64,000 nt of DNA from Mesostigma viride (taxonomy: Eukaryota; Streptophyta; Mesostigmatophyceae; Mesostigmatales; Mesostigmataceae), in contig RPFO01000909.1 in the NCBI GenBank assembly GCA_009746045.1, positions 1 to 64,000 of the forward strand, read 5' to 3'. Below the pieces are notes generated by a model. The model had not been told where the DNA came from. It did not search any database and saw only the letters and a list, made by a program, of their open reading frames with translations. The position numbers and the translations under genes are program-made. Shown here piece by piece: positions 11,263 to 63,424 of the stretch (within the stretch, counting starts at the first letter, position 1; every line of letters starts with the position of its first letter).

Positions 11263-12068
11263 GCATAACATAATCCACTACAACAATAAACAGGTACGGC
11301 GACAGGACGCAACCCTGCCAGACGCCGGTCTGCAGTACGTGGGCATGGCGGGGGAAAGCCGTGTTGAGTGCGCACCGAAGTGGTCGACCCCTCATACTGC
11401 GTGCGGATGACGGTAATCAGGGGAGTGGCGACGCGAGCGCGAGCAAGTACAGCCCATAGAGCGTCCCAGAGGACAGAATCAAAAGCCTTGATGAAGTCGC
11501 ACAGTTTATTGGAGGCGAACGCTGTCTCTGTTAGATCATGAATGCAAAGCATAGGTCGTTCAAGTTCTTGGGATGACTGGGACTGCGTCATGAAAAATCT
11601 CACGAAAAAACATCATGAACTTTTGTACATGTCCGTAAGCTCGTGCGCCGGTCAAATTCCACAGAGCTGCAGTCAGTTCTTGATGGCATCGGCTTCGCAC
11701 AGGATAACTGCAGTGGGATCTGCCTAACTCCCCGTCCCTACCGATCGCCTTCAAGGCCCCTTGTGTTACACCATGGTTCTCCCCTGCCGCCTCGACCTCA
11801 ACCTGACCAAGGAGTCCCACTGACACCACGTGTAAGGGGAGGTGGCACCCCAAAAAATTTAAAAATTGACCTATGCTAATTAATTAATTAATTAATTAAT
11901 TAACTAGCTAACTAACTAATCATTAAAAAAATTAAATTAAATTATAACATGTCTCCGTTGGGAGATCATGTAGCACATATTCCAGGTTGGATGGGTGGTG
12001 TGGAGGAAGCCGCGTAATCGAACTAACCTAACTCTAAGCTATATCTAGTCTAGAAAAGCCTATCTACG

Positions 12069-13766
12069 CTACTCATCAAAACGGCTCCTCCGTTTGGGGG
12101 GAGGCGGCTTGCCCACAGGGGCTGGCGTGTGCGCCTTGACAATCTTCTTCCACCGCGTCTTGTCTTGCATGGCAGTCCAAAGACGGGAGAGAGAGTGGAT
12201 GCGGTACTCAAACTGGGCTGGGACCACTAGGTCGTCCAGCAACATCTGGGTATAGGTCATGGCATGTTTCCCTACCTTTTTAGGAATGTTCTTGGGGCCA
12301 GGCCAGGTCAAAATGTGCCGCCCCGGTTGGCCGAGCCGCTGGGGACCGGCCAGACCAAGGGCGGTGTCGACCTGGCTGGTGCGAGCAAGATGTCCTACAA
12401 ATGCTATCCTACGCTGTCTAATCTCGTCCGAAATACGCGGCATACCGTGATACAAAGACTCTAAGGACCTACGCTGAGAAAACCCGACATTCAGGACCTG
12501 TCGGAGCATCCGGGTGACCGTGCCGTCTAGCTTGGCTGCCAGTGTTGCCGTGAGTGTCCATGCCTCGGCGCCATACGTGAGCACCGTGAGGACGAGGACC
12601 TTGAAGAGCATGCGCTTGCGGTGCTCGTCCAGGCCCTTGGAGCGCCAGTAGGTGTTGAGCGAACGGAGCTTGGCCCAGGAAAGGCCGATGCGGGTGTCCA
12701 CATCGTCGGCAGTGTCCGGAAGCCAACTCCCCAACAGCTTGAAGCGGTCGCGGAGTGGGACCTCCGTCCCGTCTAGCAGGCGCGGCAGCGGTGGGCGACT
12801 GGAGGCCCCAATCACCATCGCCTCAGTTTTGACACTAATCTCCAACCCCACCGCCCTCGCCTCCAGGCCCAGACAGTCCAGCCAGGTCTGAATGTGCTCG
12901 GGGCGCGCGATGAGGGTGGTGTCGTCCGCATAAATCAGGTCAGCCAGGCGGTAACCCGTGCTAACCCCGCCGTGCCCACGCTCGTTAAGGATGTCCAAGC
13001 CTGGCTCGAACCCCTTAAGAGCAGTAAAGCGCGCACGTGCCTGGCGCATGACGTGGTCCACGACAATAATGAACAGGTATGGAGACAGGACACAACCTTG
13101 CCACACCCCGTGGTGAAGGGGGAATGGTGGGGTGGTGCCTTCCGCAGTCCGCACTACTGCCTGTGAGCCCTCATACAGTCGGCGAATGGCAGCAATAAAC
13201 GCTGGTGGCACGCGGTCCAGAGCTAGGATGGCCCAAAGAGCCTCCCAGAGGACCGTGTCAAAGGCCTTGATATAGTCAACAAAAATGAGGACCAGCGGCA
13301 AACTGTCAGGGGGAAGGCGACGCACCTCCTCCATCAACCGGCGCGCGACAAACACAGCCATGACAGTGTTACGACCACTACGGAAACCCATCTGAGACTC
13401 ACCCAGGTGTGGGTCCAGCGCGGCGCGGAGCCTGTGCAGCATCATGCGCATGAAGACCTTCAGCGCGGCGCTCTGGAGGCAGACACCCCGGTAGTTACCG
13501 GGGTCAGCAGCAGAGCCCTTCTTGTACAGCATGACGCGGATGGCCGTCTGCCACTCAGCAGGCGGAGGCTCGTCAGAGAGCAGGACACGGTTGCAGAACG
13601 CCAGCAGAAGATCCCTAACCGCCAGATCAGGGGTCTTCAGCAGCTCAGCAGAAAGGTGGTCGGCACCGACCGCCGCATCGTACCGCAGGCGAGCAAGGGC
13701 GCCGTCCAATTCCTCCAAAGTGAAGGGGTGGACGACGTCGTTGGTGGCAAGGCAGCCCTCCTTCAA
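12069..13766 (-). CDS. LINE ORF2, reverse transcriptase half
   Basis: This reverse transcriptase copies LINE RNA at the nicked target. Visible motifs are ESQMGFRSGRNTVMAVF, FVDYIKAFDTVLWEAL (motif A aspartates), GVWQGCVLSPYLF (motif B), LADLIYADDTTLI (catalytic YADD) and LEISVKTEAMV, then the thumb and a C-terminal region with DGTVTRMLRQVL and RRIAFVGHLARTSQVDTA. The frame opens upstream of 13,766 without an ATG, and its proline-rich upstream part continues to about 13,870. There it should join the endonuclease frame; a run of nine G at 13,865-13,873 is the likely place of a one-base slip. The stop is at 12,069. No zinc knuckle was recognised at the C-terminus. Confidence 0.92.
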   Translation of the reverse strand: MKEGCLATNDVVHPFTLEELDGALARLRYDAAVGADHLSAELLKTPDLAVRDLLLAFCNRVLLSDEPPPAEWQTAIRVMLYKKGSAADPGNYRGVCLQSAALKVFMRMMLHRLRAALDPHLGESQMGFRSGRNTVMAVFVARRLMEEVRRLPPDSLPLVLIFVDYIKAFDTVLWEALWAILALDRVPPAFIAAIRRLYEGSQAVVRTAEGTTPPFPLHHGVWQGCVLSPYLFIIVVDHVMRQARARFTALKGFEPGLDILNERGHGGVSTGYRLADLIYADDTTLIARPEHIQTWLDCLGLEARAVGLEISVKTEAMVIGASSRPPLPRLLDGTEVPLRDRFKLLGSWLPDTADDVDTRIGLSWAKLRSLNTYWRSKGLDEHRKRMLFKVLVLTVLTYGAEAWTLTATLAAKLDGTVTRMLRQVLNVGFSQRRSLESLYHGMPRISDEIRQRRIAFVGHLARTSQVDTALGLAGPQRLGQPGRHILTWPGPKNIPKKVGKHAMTYTQMLLDDLVVPAQFEYRIHSLSRLWTAMQDKTRWKKIVKAHTPAPVGKPPPPKRRSRFDE

Positions 13767-15544
13767 GGCGGGGACTTGGTAGTCCGCGGCCGAGGAGGGG
13801 GGCGCTGGTGGCGGCGGGGGTCCGGCGACCCCGAGGCGGGCGGCCGTCTCGGGGTGAAGCGGCGGGGGGGGGCGCGAGCCCCACCGGTCAAGGAAACATT
13901 GTGGGCCAACCAGCGGTCAAGGCTTACCGGCGCCGTGCCGTCCCCCGTGTGCTCCACCGGGGTGCGCTGCCGCCGGCCGCCGAGCCGGTCGAGGTGGTAC
14001 CACATGTCCTTGCCCTGGTTGCGAGCCTGGCAGGCCTTGGCATCCGCGATGCACTGGGCCGCCTCCGCGTCCTGAGCGTGCTCGTAGGCCTCCACAAGGG
14101 CGGCCTTGAGCAATGGTTTCTGCAGCGGGTCCCGGTTACGCTTGAGGCGGTGCCGGGCGGCCAAGACCTTGGGGTCCTGGCGGTAGAGCGGGCCGGGGCG
14201 GCGGCGGGGCATGACCGGCAGGTGCCGGGCCGCCAGCAACGGGGCACGGGCCGCAAAGCCCGCAAAAATGGCTGCGTTGGGGGCACCATTGTCCAGCTCG
14301 TCGACGTCCGCCCGGGCGTCCAGTGCCGACAGGTACTTCCGTCGGCACCAGTTCCGCTCGTGCTCGGCGTCCGTCCAGTCCTCAGGATCTCCCTTGACCG
14401 GACGTAGAGCAGACCAGTCAGGGCGGACCACTGGGGCGCGGCGCGCGGGGACGTGGAACCGGAGCCGAAGGGTCGCGCGCACCAACCGGTGGTCAGAGCA
14501 CACCGTGGGCGTGTCAAACACTCGGGTGTCCAGAACCGAGGTACACCTGGGCTGCCGTACCACCACGTAGTCCAGACAGGCCTGACGGCCGTTAGGGCCA
14601 CGAAAAGTGACCAAGTCCTGGGAGGGACGTTGGAAGTGGCAGTTGACAGCAACCATCCCGCTATCCCGCAAAAAGGCAGAAAACAGGGGAGTGTTGTCAT
14701 TAGCAGCAGTGTCAGCAGGCGCAAAGCGACTGCCAGCAGTACCCACGGGGAGCGTGGCATTGGCGTCTAGCAGCATAACCAAAAAGTGGCGGGCCGGGGT
14801 GGCCCCCTCAAGGCTATGCAAGTCCTCGAAGAACTTCTGGCGTTCCAACGCAGGTAGACCACTATGGGGTGCGTAGCCCACCCCCACCGTGAGGTGGTGT
14901 TTAGACCGCCCCTCGACGGAGGTGAAGTGTGCTACCATAAGGCGTGGCGTTAGAAACTTAAGCGTGCTGAGGCTAGCAACTGCCAGCGGCGAACACAAAA
15001 GACCAACACCACCTTGGCCAGACGTACCGCTGCCAGCGAAGAAAAACCGCCAGCCACCCGCCAAGCGATCAGTGCTCACCATGCCAAGTGGCACCGTGCG
15101 GCGGTGTTCCTGGACGCCTAATATAGACACACGATGCTCAATGCAAAATGCGACTAGCTCCTCTACCCGGCAGCTATGGTCGTCATCTAGCAATGTGCGG
15201 GTGTTAAAAGTGGCAAGGGCCAAGGATGCCTGCTGGCCCACCAGGGGAGGACGACGATGGGTGATGGGGGTGGATGCGGCGGGGGGTGGAGGTGGGGGTG
15301 AAACGGAGGGGGGAAGGGAAGCGGTAGAAATAGTGCTTTTCATCGCATTTATTTTGTCCTGCAAGCGTAGGATGCGAGCCTGCCGCTTGCTCGGGGTATT
15401 CGGGGTTGGGGCTGATTGCACAACGCCGAGGCGTAGGTAATCTAGCAAACGTTGGGTTTTACGAATCTGACATTTGACAGATGAGGTTGTGGCCCGAAAT
15501 ACCGGCACCACCATGGCTTTCACCCGACGGTTAGGTCGATGCAT
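13763..15544 (-). CDS. LINE ORF2, APE-type endonuclease half
   Basis: The endonuclease nicks target DNA to prime reverse transcription. After a basic N-terminal segment of about 110 residues rich in Pro and Ser, the exonuclease/endonuclease/phosphatase fold shows FNTRTL, the catalytic Glu in GVQEHRR, GGVGLL, LLDANATLP (the D-x-N pair) and CSDHRLVRA (the SDH motif). All expected catalytic positions are visible. A linker follows. The frame then leaves the proper one at a nine-G tract (13,865-13,873 on the + strand), giving a spurious tail ending at TGA 13,763. The ATG at 15,542-15,544 is the first in frame after ORF1, 287 bases downstream of the ORF1 stop. Confidence 0.92.
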   Translation of the reverse strand: MHRPNRRVKAMVVPVFRATTSSVKCQIRKTQRLLDYLRLGVVQSAPTPNTPSKRQARILRLQDKINAMKSTISTASLPPSVSPPPPPPAASTPITHRRPPLVGQQASLALATFNTRTLLDDDHSCRVEELVAFCIEHRVSILGVQEHRRTVPLGMVSTDRLAGGWRFFFAGSGTSGQGGVGLLCSPLAVASLSTLKFLTPRLMVAHFTSVEGRSKHHLTVGVGYAPHSGLPALERQKFFEDLHSLEGATPARHFLVMLLDANATLPVGTAGSRFAPADTAANDNTPLFSAFLRDSGMVAVNCHFQRPSQDLVTFRGPNGRQACLDYVVVRQPRCTSVLDTRVFDTPTVCSDHRLVRATLRLRFHVPARRAPVVRPDWSALRPVKGDPEDWTDAEHERNWCRRKYLSALDARADVDELDNGAPNAAIFAGFAARAPLLAARHLPVMPRRRPGPLYRQDPKVLAARHRLKRNRDPLQKPLLKAALVEAYEHAQDAEAAQCIADAKACQARNQGKDMWYHLDRLGGRRQRTPVEHTGDGTAPVSLDRWLAHNVSLTGGARAPPRRFTPRRPPASGSPDPRRHQRPPPRPRTTKSPP

Positions 15545-15831
15545 GGTAGTGGAACGGGACTGTTTAGAGGCTGTCCCCGAAGCCTGTTAGCCGCGAGCCG
15601 ACGAGGAAGGTTGTCTACCTACTGTCTACCAACAGAGGCAGCACCCTTCTGGCTAGACACCTGACGAGACTCCGCTCCGGGGGTGTTAATCGGAACACCT
15701 GTAATCCTCTGCCCACAAGAATGCTGCGAAGGAGCCATCCTGAAGCAGACGCAGCTTAATGCGCTTACCCGGGGTCTCGTGCTCCTTGGCTGCCTGGACG
15801 ATGGTGCTGTTCCACACCGCGCTCCTCGCCT

Positions 15832-16811
15832 TCAGTTGGCCGGCGTGTAGTCCTCGTCGAGGCTGAACTCACCACGCTGGAGCAGTCGACGTGCTCCCAG
15901 AACGAGACGTTTGTCGTGCATGGAGGCCATGGTGACGACGACCAGGCCCAGAGGGCCTGGCAGCCGAATGGCACGTTCAATGGCAACACGGTTCTGGAGC
16001 TGCAGCTTCCCCAGAAACGCTGGGCCGCGCAGCTCCTCGGCAAGTGAGTGTGCTGTCTCCTGTGCTGCCGTGCCTTTCTGGAATCCTTTGATTACCATAT
16101 TGCGTTGGCGTTGCTGCACTGCATTCTGGGTGACCGCAGCGGTAGCTGCAGACTTGGCCGCCTGCTGAACGATGGTGGTCAGCTGCTTGCCGGTGACATC
16201 GGCAAACGTGGTAGTTTTGGCAGGGGCTGCCATGGCTTTCTTCAGCTCCAGCATCGTCTCCTTCAGGACCTTAATGTCGCCCTGCACGGTCGTAAAAGAC
16301 TGTGCGAGGTCCTGCAGCGGCACGGTAAGATCGGTCGCGGGGGCTGGCCTGGCGATGGGTGTCGCCGGCAGCTCGACAGTTCAGAGCAGCACGAAATAAG
16401 ACATGCAAGACGCAAATCCTTGGGCTCCACTAAATCCCGAATGGTATCCGAAGGAGCGTCCATAACCTGGCCGGTGCGAGGGTGGCGAATCGAGGCGTTG
16501 TGTTCGTAGCGGAGCTGCAGCACGCGTCGCACCTCGGCGTCGCTGAAGCCGAGGAAGGCAGCGATGTCGTCCAGGCTCAAACGTGCGCCTGGCATGTAGA
16601 ATGAGGAAGAAATGGAGTCCGGCAAGGAGGTTTCAACCGCTATCGGAGTTGCTTCCGAAGTCGCTGCCGAAGTCTTGGTGCGCTTGTTAGCGGCTTTCTT
16701 GGCGGCGGCATTTTCGCTGGCGATTTTGTTTGCAGCAAGTTTGTCATCGATAGACTCGTCAGCAAGAACTGAAGACGATGCGGGGGCCTCCATGGCTACG
16801 TTTAATAGCAC
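15832..16811 (-). pseudogene. LINE ORF1 (gag-like RNA-binding protein), one frameshift
   Basis: Two overlapping frames form one ORF1. The upstream frame starts at about 16,811 and encodes an Ala/Lys-rich N-terminus, a helical segment around LSLDDIAAFLGFSDAEVRRV, and DLVEPKDLRLACLIS. The downstream frame, ending at 15,832, encodes a probable coiled coil (VQGDIKVLKETMLELKKAM) and an RRM-like part with MVIKGFQKG, VAIERAIRLPGPLGLVVV and FSLDEDYTP, typical of L1 ORF1 proteins. The frames switch around 16,370-16,400, where one small indel separates them. Function is inferred to be RNA binding and chaperoning. Confidence 0.8.
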
Positions 16812-17040
16812 CTAGACGATGGCAGGGGGCGCAGGCGCACGGCTCACGTGCGTGGTGCCGCCATAACGTGCAGAAAAATAGCTAAAATAACTAATCATGA
16901 CCCCAACCATACAGTCACTAGATCGAGGGGCCCGTATATCAAGGAGACAACCAGCCCGTATATAATCCTCATCCGAGCTGTCCTCTTACTGTGTTGGCAG
17001 GCGAGGCAGTAGTGTGGCGGATATCCTCAGGGGATAAAAT

Positions 17041-17960
17041 TTCCAAGTTAATCTTATATTGGTAATTTAATTTGGTATGTTGGCGTCGCTGAGTCACTTG
17101 CCTAAAAGAGCAAGTGGCTTGCACACGTACTATGTGCACTAGGCATTGCGTCAACAGAAGGTGCTTTTGCATGTCCACATCCATGGGTCATGCTGCATTT
17201 GGTCATGACATGCGTGCCGGCGTGGCGATGCAGAGGCGCACGCCAGTACGCAAGGTGCCGTTAGTTAGTAAAATTGTGGCACTACTAAGTGACACAATAA
17301 GTTGCCTCCGGGTATAACCTTCAGCACACTAGATATTTGCCGTTGCCTTCAGCCCAGATGGTACCAGCAGGTCTGAGATCCACAGCTAGCCACCTACCAA
17401 GTCTCATTGGGCTGAAATAGGGACAATGAGCCGTAATATGACCCGGCCCTTTACACCGGAATAGCCCAAGCATGAGAAAACTCTTAGCACAGGTGATAGG
17501 TACATAGACATGTGAGCCAAGAAGGCCTCTGCAACAACCCCAGATAACTACACTATCCAAAAGAAAACACACTCACAACAAAAGCAAAGAAAACTACGCC
17601 TTAGCAAGAACGACCCCAGACACCATTACTAATCCAAAAAGAACAAACACAACATGAAAAGCAAACAAGACTACTCCAAAGACGTTGTATGTTGATGTCG
17701 CCTCAGTGGTAGGTATAACTGGACATGCTGAGTGTCCGCCGGTTATGTCAACATGCCAGGCAGGCAAGCCTTAACTCTACAGAGAACATCTTGAAACCTC
17801 GGAAAAACAAACGCAACGGTGGCCGTGCAGTCTTAGCAGTCTACTCCTTGGCTCATCAACCGGACGGCCCGACAGGCCCAGAAGTGTCACAAAGGGTTTT
17901 ATATCCGGAACACTCAAGTGAAGATTTGAGAATGAAACAAGAAACTCGCGCTTGTTCTCT
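17041..17960. other. Non-coding stretch, probable 3' flank of the giant - strand gene
   Basis: No conserved protein or RNA was recognised here. It lies between the LINE 5' end and the stop codon of the - strand gene at 17,961-17,963, so the right part probably holds that gene's 3' untranslated region. Adenine-rich + strand sequence at about 17,560-17,680 is U-rich in the transcript sense. Confidence 0.5.
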
Positions 17961-59393
<41,433 letters not shown>

Positions 59394-59587
59394 CTGGAAA
59401 ACAACAGATCCAGTTCCATGGCTGCAGCCGGTCAAGGCAGTCGGGTAATTATTTACAACGGTAAGTTCCCCGGCTTTTCTGTTGTTTGAATCCTTGTGTA
59501 ACAGTGAAAAGTGACATTTACGCACTCTTACATCCAGGTCGAGTTGAGTTGAGTTGAGATGAGTTGAGTTGAGTTAGAAGTTGCATT

Positions 59588-61636
59588 TTTGAGCTATTTG
59601 CTCATTTTATAGTTATGTTGCGGCGGGCTCAAAGGGCGCCGATCTGCCGCCTGTAGCGTAGCTCTACCGTACGTCACCTACACCATGTAAGGTGCTTGTT
59701 GTTACATAGGACTAGAGAGAAGGGGACCGGCGTTGCGTCGGTACTAGTGCCTGCTGGCAACCGTGCCCGCCCTTGATTGAGGGGGGCGCGGCGCCTTGAG
59801 ACATGTGCTTTGTTTTTCATTTTCACACCGTACTTAGAGAGTGGCGTGGTGAACGTAGGGAGGCCTTTTTGCAGCTTGCAACTTTCCAATGTGCATGAGG
59901 AAAGGTGGGCTGGCCGCTAGCGGGGCCGCTTTGCAGCCACCATGGCTGTTACACCCAATGTAAGTCGACGTTGCCAGCCTCCCCGTGATGCGGATAGGTG
60001 ACCCGCTGTTTTTCGAAATATTGGTGAAGGGTTGTAGTGCTGGTCCTAGGGTGTTCCCCCATGGCGCTGGGGTGCGCAAGCCGGGCTCCAGTTGGGAGCC
60101 CGTAGTGACTTTTGAAAGTCAAGGAAGAGGGAAGGTTTTAGAGGTGGATTTTGGCGGAGAGCCCTGCGAAAGGACAGCGCGAAAAAAGGGGGGTGCACCA
60201 ATGGCAGCGGCTGCCGTGGGTCGGGGGAGTCCTGTCGGCAAGGGGAGGGCGGCAGGCGCCCTGTACCCTCTTGGCGCTCTGGCGAGCAGGCCTCTACTGC
60301 CCTTGGCGATAAGGGAGAGGTGGGAAGCTGCGGAAAACCGTGGGAATTCATGCGCACTTATAAAAACTCTTTGAAAAATGCTACAGTGCCTGGCAAGCCT
60401 GGAAAATTTTTTTCCCCTCGAGGGGGGCGCTGGAAAACGGCAGTGGGGTCGGGGGTTGTTTTAAGAAAATGCATTACATGTCATCATAAATCTCGACTCA
60501 GATGCGGCTGCGTCAAGGCGCGTTCACGACACCATGGCGATGGAGAGCCTTGGCGCTAGGAGGTCCACAGCCATCATTATCATCACGATGGGGGGGATGT
60601 ACAGCCGGTGGCAGCGGCTCTACCCTCGGGAAATCCCAGCGGCTTTGCCGGTGGGCTGGTGCTGGTGGTTGGGTGAGCTGGAGACGTTCCCAGGTGCATG
60701 GCATACAGTAAGTCCTAAAGTGGCAGCACTGGGATGCGACCCTCTAATAAGGGGAACGCACGTGGCTCCGCCCTGCGTCCGCCGGGAAACCGTAGCGGCC
60801 GCACCGGGGCGGGAAGGGGGGCATCATCATGCCAACAAGAGCCCAGCATTCCAAGTGGTTGCGTTCCTACCACCAGGGAGCCCTGGAAACGGCCTAGGTG
60901 GCCAGAGATGGAGATGTGGGACAAGATTCGACCAAGGGGGCATGTGCTGGGCCCCAGCATGGTGAACTGGCCTAACTTGACAATGACTTGTACAATGATT
61001 TGGAGGGTGTGGCTAGGCTCAACTGTTAAAGCCTGCACACAATTATTGTAATAAACTTGTTTCTCTGGTAGGAAGGCACTCCAATGGACCTTAGCTTCAG
61101 CAGCTATTTTTCGAGCTATTTGCTCATTTTATAGTTATGTTGCGGCGGGCTCAAAGGGGGCCGATCTGCCGCCTGTAGCGAAGCTCTACCGTACGTCACC
61201 TACACCATGTAAGGTGCTTGTTGTTACATATGACTATGTAGAGAGAAGGGGACCGGCGTTGCGCCGGTACTAGTGCCTGTTGGCAACCGTGCCCGCCCTT
61301 GAGAGGGGGGCGCGAGAGGGGGGCGCGGCGCCTTGAGACATGTGCTTTGTTTTCCATTTCACACCGTACTTAGAGTGGTGTGGTGAACGTAGGGAGGCCT
61401 TTTTGCAGCTCCCACCCACCCACCCTCGCTGCTGTTGGGGACAAGATTGGACCAAGGGGGCATGTGCTGGGCACCAGCATGGTGAACTGGCCTTAGTAAC
61501 TTTTTGACAATGACTTGTGCGATGATTTGGAGGGTGTGGCTAGGCTCAACTGTTGAAGCCTGCACACACACTTATTGTAACAAACTTGTTTGTCTGGTAG
61601 GAAAGCACTCCAATGGACCTTAGCTTCAGCACCTAT
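59588..61636 (+). mobile_element. Non-autonomous split-direct-repeat element, family 3, copy 2
   Basis: The layout is A1 (59,588-59,876), internal (59,877-60,917), B1 (60,918-61,107), A2 (61,108-61,410), B2 (61,438-61,636), the same as copy 1 at 29.8-32.1 kb. A and B sequences match those of copy 1 in order and orientation, and the internal regions align in blocks (TTTTTCGAAATATTGGTGAA, the GGCGCTGGAAA region, CGTCCGCCGGGAA). A2 and B2 are separated only by CCCACCCACCC-like sequence at both loci. Not coding. Confidence 0.77.
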
Positions 61637-63098
61637 ACATTGATTTGTGAATTATACTGGGAATGAATCTGTTCCTGAGTGTTTGATTTATCAGTGCGTG
61701 CCGAGAAGTTGTTTGGCCCAGGCTTATTGCGGACAGTGGCATGCCTACTTTGCTGACGGTTTTATTTGTGCTTCCGCTCTGACCACCATGACAGAGCCGT
61801 TGGGGGTGTTTGTGCCATCCGGGCTAAAATTTAACGTAACGTGCACGGATCGATTCTAGTGTGATAGAAGTTTGAGGTCCATGCCACGCGTCACAATTAT
61901 TTGGACCGCTGCGTTGCGTCCGAGGGCTATTTACTAGCCACGCGGACCGTTGTATGTTTGCTGACAGACTTTTGCTGTGCGTACGGTGTTAGTATGAACC
62001 AGTACGGTACCTAGAGTAGTATTTTGGATTTTCTCCTGAATTTTCAGTCCATTGCATGCTTTATTGTCCAAGTCCTTGGACCTGTAATGCGTTTGGGCCT
62101 TGGCGCCCCGCCAGTGTTTTTTTTTTGTCTTTTGCCGCATGACATGGAGTGTGAGTGTACCTTTGTGCGTGCGCGCCGTGCTTCATGCACCTATTATGCT
62201 TGGTGCTGCCTTGAAGGCATGCACTTGCCGCTTTGTCCCAGTATGCTAAGCGCCGCGTCTCCTTTTTTTAGTCTTTGCATGGTTTTGTATTACGCCGCGC
62301 CTAACGTATGCTAACTTATGTGTTGAGCGCGGCGGCCGCTCTTTGTGGCACAATCCCTTGGATGTGTGCAGGTGGAATTTATCATGCCGGGAGGTCTCAG
62401 GTCGTAGATTTCTGTGTCGATGGGTCCACTGGTAAATCAACAGCCGCCACTGAGATCTCAGGACAAAAGCGATGCGCATGTGCACTTTGACTTACTCTCG
62501 TGTGTTCTTCGCAGCTTAAATATGTAGAGAGCATCACGGGTTCATGCCATGGAGCCCTGTGATCAGCGGGTCTCGACACAACTGTTAATGATGCTATGGT
62601 TTAATAAAAGCATGGCTATACATATTACAATTTGTATTGGAAAGATCGTATTGATTCCTCAAATATTTACTCGGTTTGTGCAACAATTTACGCGGACAAA
62701 GGCTTTTCCTGAAGGTCCTTAAATTTGGCAGCTGGTACGTACGTTGGGAACTTCCGAGTGTTATGTCCGGACTGACTTATATGCGGTCTGCAGGCCGCCT
62801 GTGGACCGGTTTCTGAGACGGTCCGAATTCAGTGTGTATAAGTGCAAATGTAGGTTGCATCTTTCTTAATAACAATGCACAATGTGGGGGCGGCGACATT
62901 GAGAAGAAATCGACACCAGTCTAATGGAGTCATACTAGACAGGTGGCTGAAATGTAAGCATCGACATGTGCAAATAAATATCAGCACATATATAGGATAG
63001 TCGTTTCACTCTGCTGTAAGTAATTATATTTTTAACATATATAGGATAGTCGACACATTTATGCGGACATATTTCCGGCATCCAAATAACTAAGTCAC
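61637..63098. other. Stretch without a recognised gene
   Basis: Short open frames on both strands show no family motif. If the giant gene starts upstream of 63 kb this is intronic; otherwise it may contain its promoter. Confidence 0.4.
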
Positions 63099-63182
63099 TA
63101 GAAATCTCGAGGTACTGAGGGCCCTGGGGGCCGTAGCAACCAAATGTAGTGCCGGAATCACAACTTCGGCACCCTGGCAATA
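63099..63182 (-). CDS. Weak candidate: further upstream Cys-containing exon (phase 1-1)
   Basis: This 84-nt segment lies between AAAATATGCAG and A|GTGACT and is symmetric in phase 1, as the N-cap candidate at 59.3 kb requires. It reads LPGCRSCDSGTTFGCYGPQG and then PQYLEIS. The cysteine content fits an extracellular protein, but I recognise no family and the donor is weak. Confidence 0.28.
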
Positions 63183-63208
63183 CTGCATATTTTTGTATAC
63201 GTAGACTA

Positions 63209-63424
63209 TCAGTTTTCTCTGAACATACTTTAATTAACGCATGCCGGGAAGATAGGGCCGCTATGCCTTGGTCTGCATGTGGAAGGCTGTCTGCGACATG
63301 GGCTGACGAATTCGATTTGTGCAAAGGGTTTCATGCTCGCCTGAATTTTCCTTGGATGACCCAGTTGTTTATAAGGGTCAGTGGCTATTAATTAGTGGTC
63401 CGAGAAAATTAATTGTAGGTTTTA
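63209..63424 (+). mobile_element. Truncated copy of the family 1 A repeat
   Basis: Sequence from TCAGTTTTCTCTGAA to TGTAGGTTTTATG matches the first 216 bases or so of the A repeats at 38,297 and 39,881. It then diverges abruptly. No B part follows. Confidence 0.82.

Larger units (their letters stand above)
9974..11603 (-). pseudogene. LINE reverse transcriptase remnant
   Basis: Pieces match the intact neighbouring RT in order on the - strand. The DFIKAFDSVLWDALWAVL and GVWQGCVLSPYLFIVVVDY blocks lie at about 11,270-11,500, RQARARFAS and LADLIYADDITLI (the catalytic YADD) at 10,930-11,185, a thumb-like piece around 10,330-10,610, and RRLGLAGHLARTDQVDTT at 9,980-10,300. Stops and frameshifts, besides the two insertions, show it is inactive. 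The protein would have copied LINE RNA at the target site. Confidence 0.85.
9737..11877 (-). mobile_element. Old, decayed LINE copy with nested insertions
   Basis: The - strand carries scattered reverse transcriptase pieces from a LINE related to the better copy at 11.9-17.0 kb. The 3' end is on the left, marked by TAACTAATTAAT and a 3' untranslated segment containing GACACGTGACTG and GTCCTCAGTGGGAGGGG. Two insertions split the coding part, at 10,627 and 11,189; removing them makes the coding order collinear. From about 11,550 to 11,877 no similarity to the neighbour's coding region was recognised. Confidence 0.8.
11878..17040 (-). mobile_element. Nearly complete L1-type LINE retrotransposon
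   Basis: The element is read from right to left. Its 5' region lies near 16.8-17.0 kb, followed by a gag-like ORF1 (16,811-15,832), ORF2 with APE endonuclease (15,544) and reverse transcriptase (to 12,069), a short 3' untranslated region, and a (TTAA)n-type tail at 11,878-11,930. The architecture is that of L1-like LINEs. Green-algal Zepp-type elements, known to nest in one another, are an attractive comparison but family assignment needs a phylogeny. ORF1 and ORF2 each contain one apparent frameshift, so this copy is not intact as written. The 5' boundary is approximate. A segment at 16,890-17,040 recurs near 50.6-50.72 kb. Confidence 0.88.

Noticed and set aside
12652-15440. Several + strand frames over the LINE
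   Set aside because: They are antisense shadows of ORF2, which has all endonuclease and RT catalytic motifs on the - strand.
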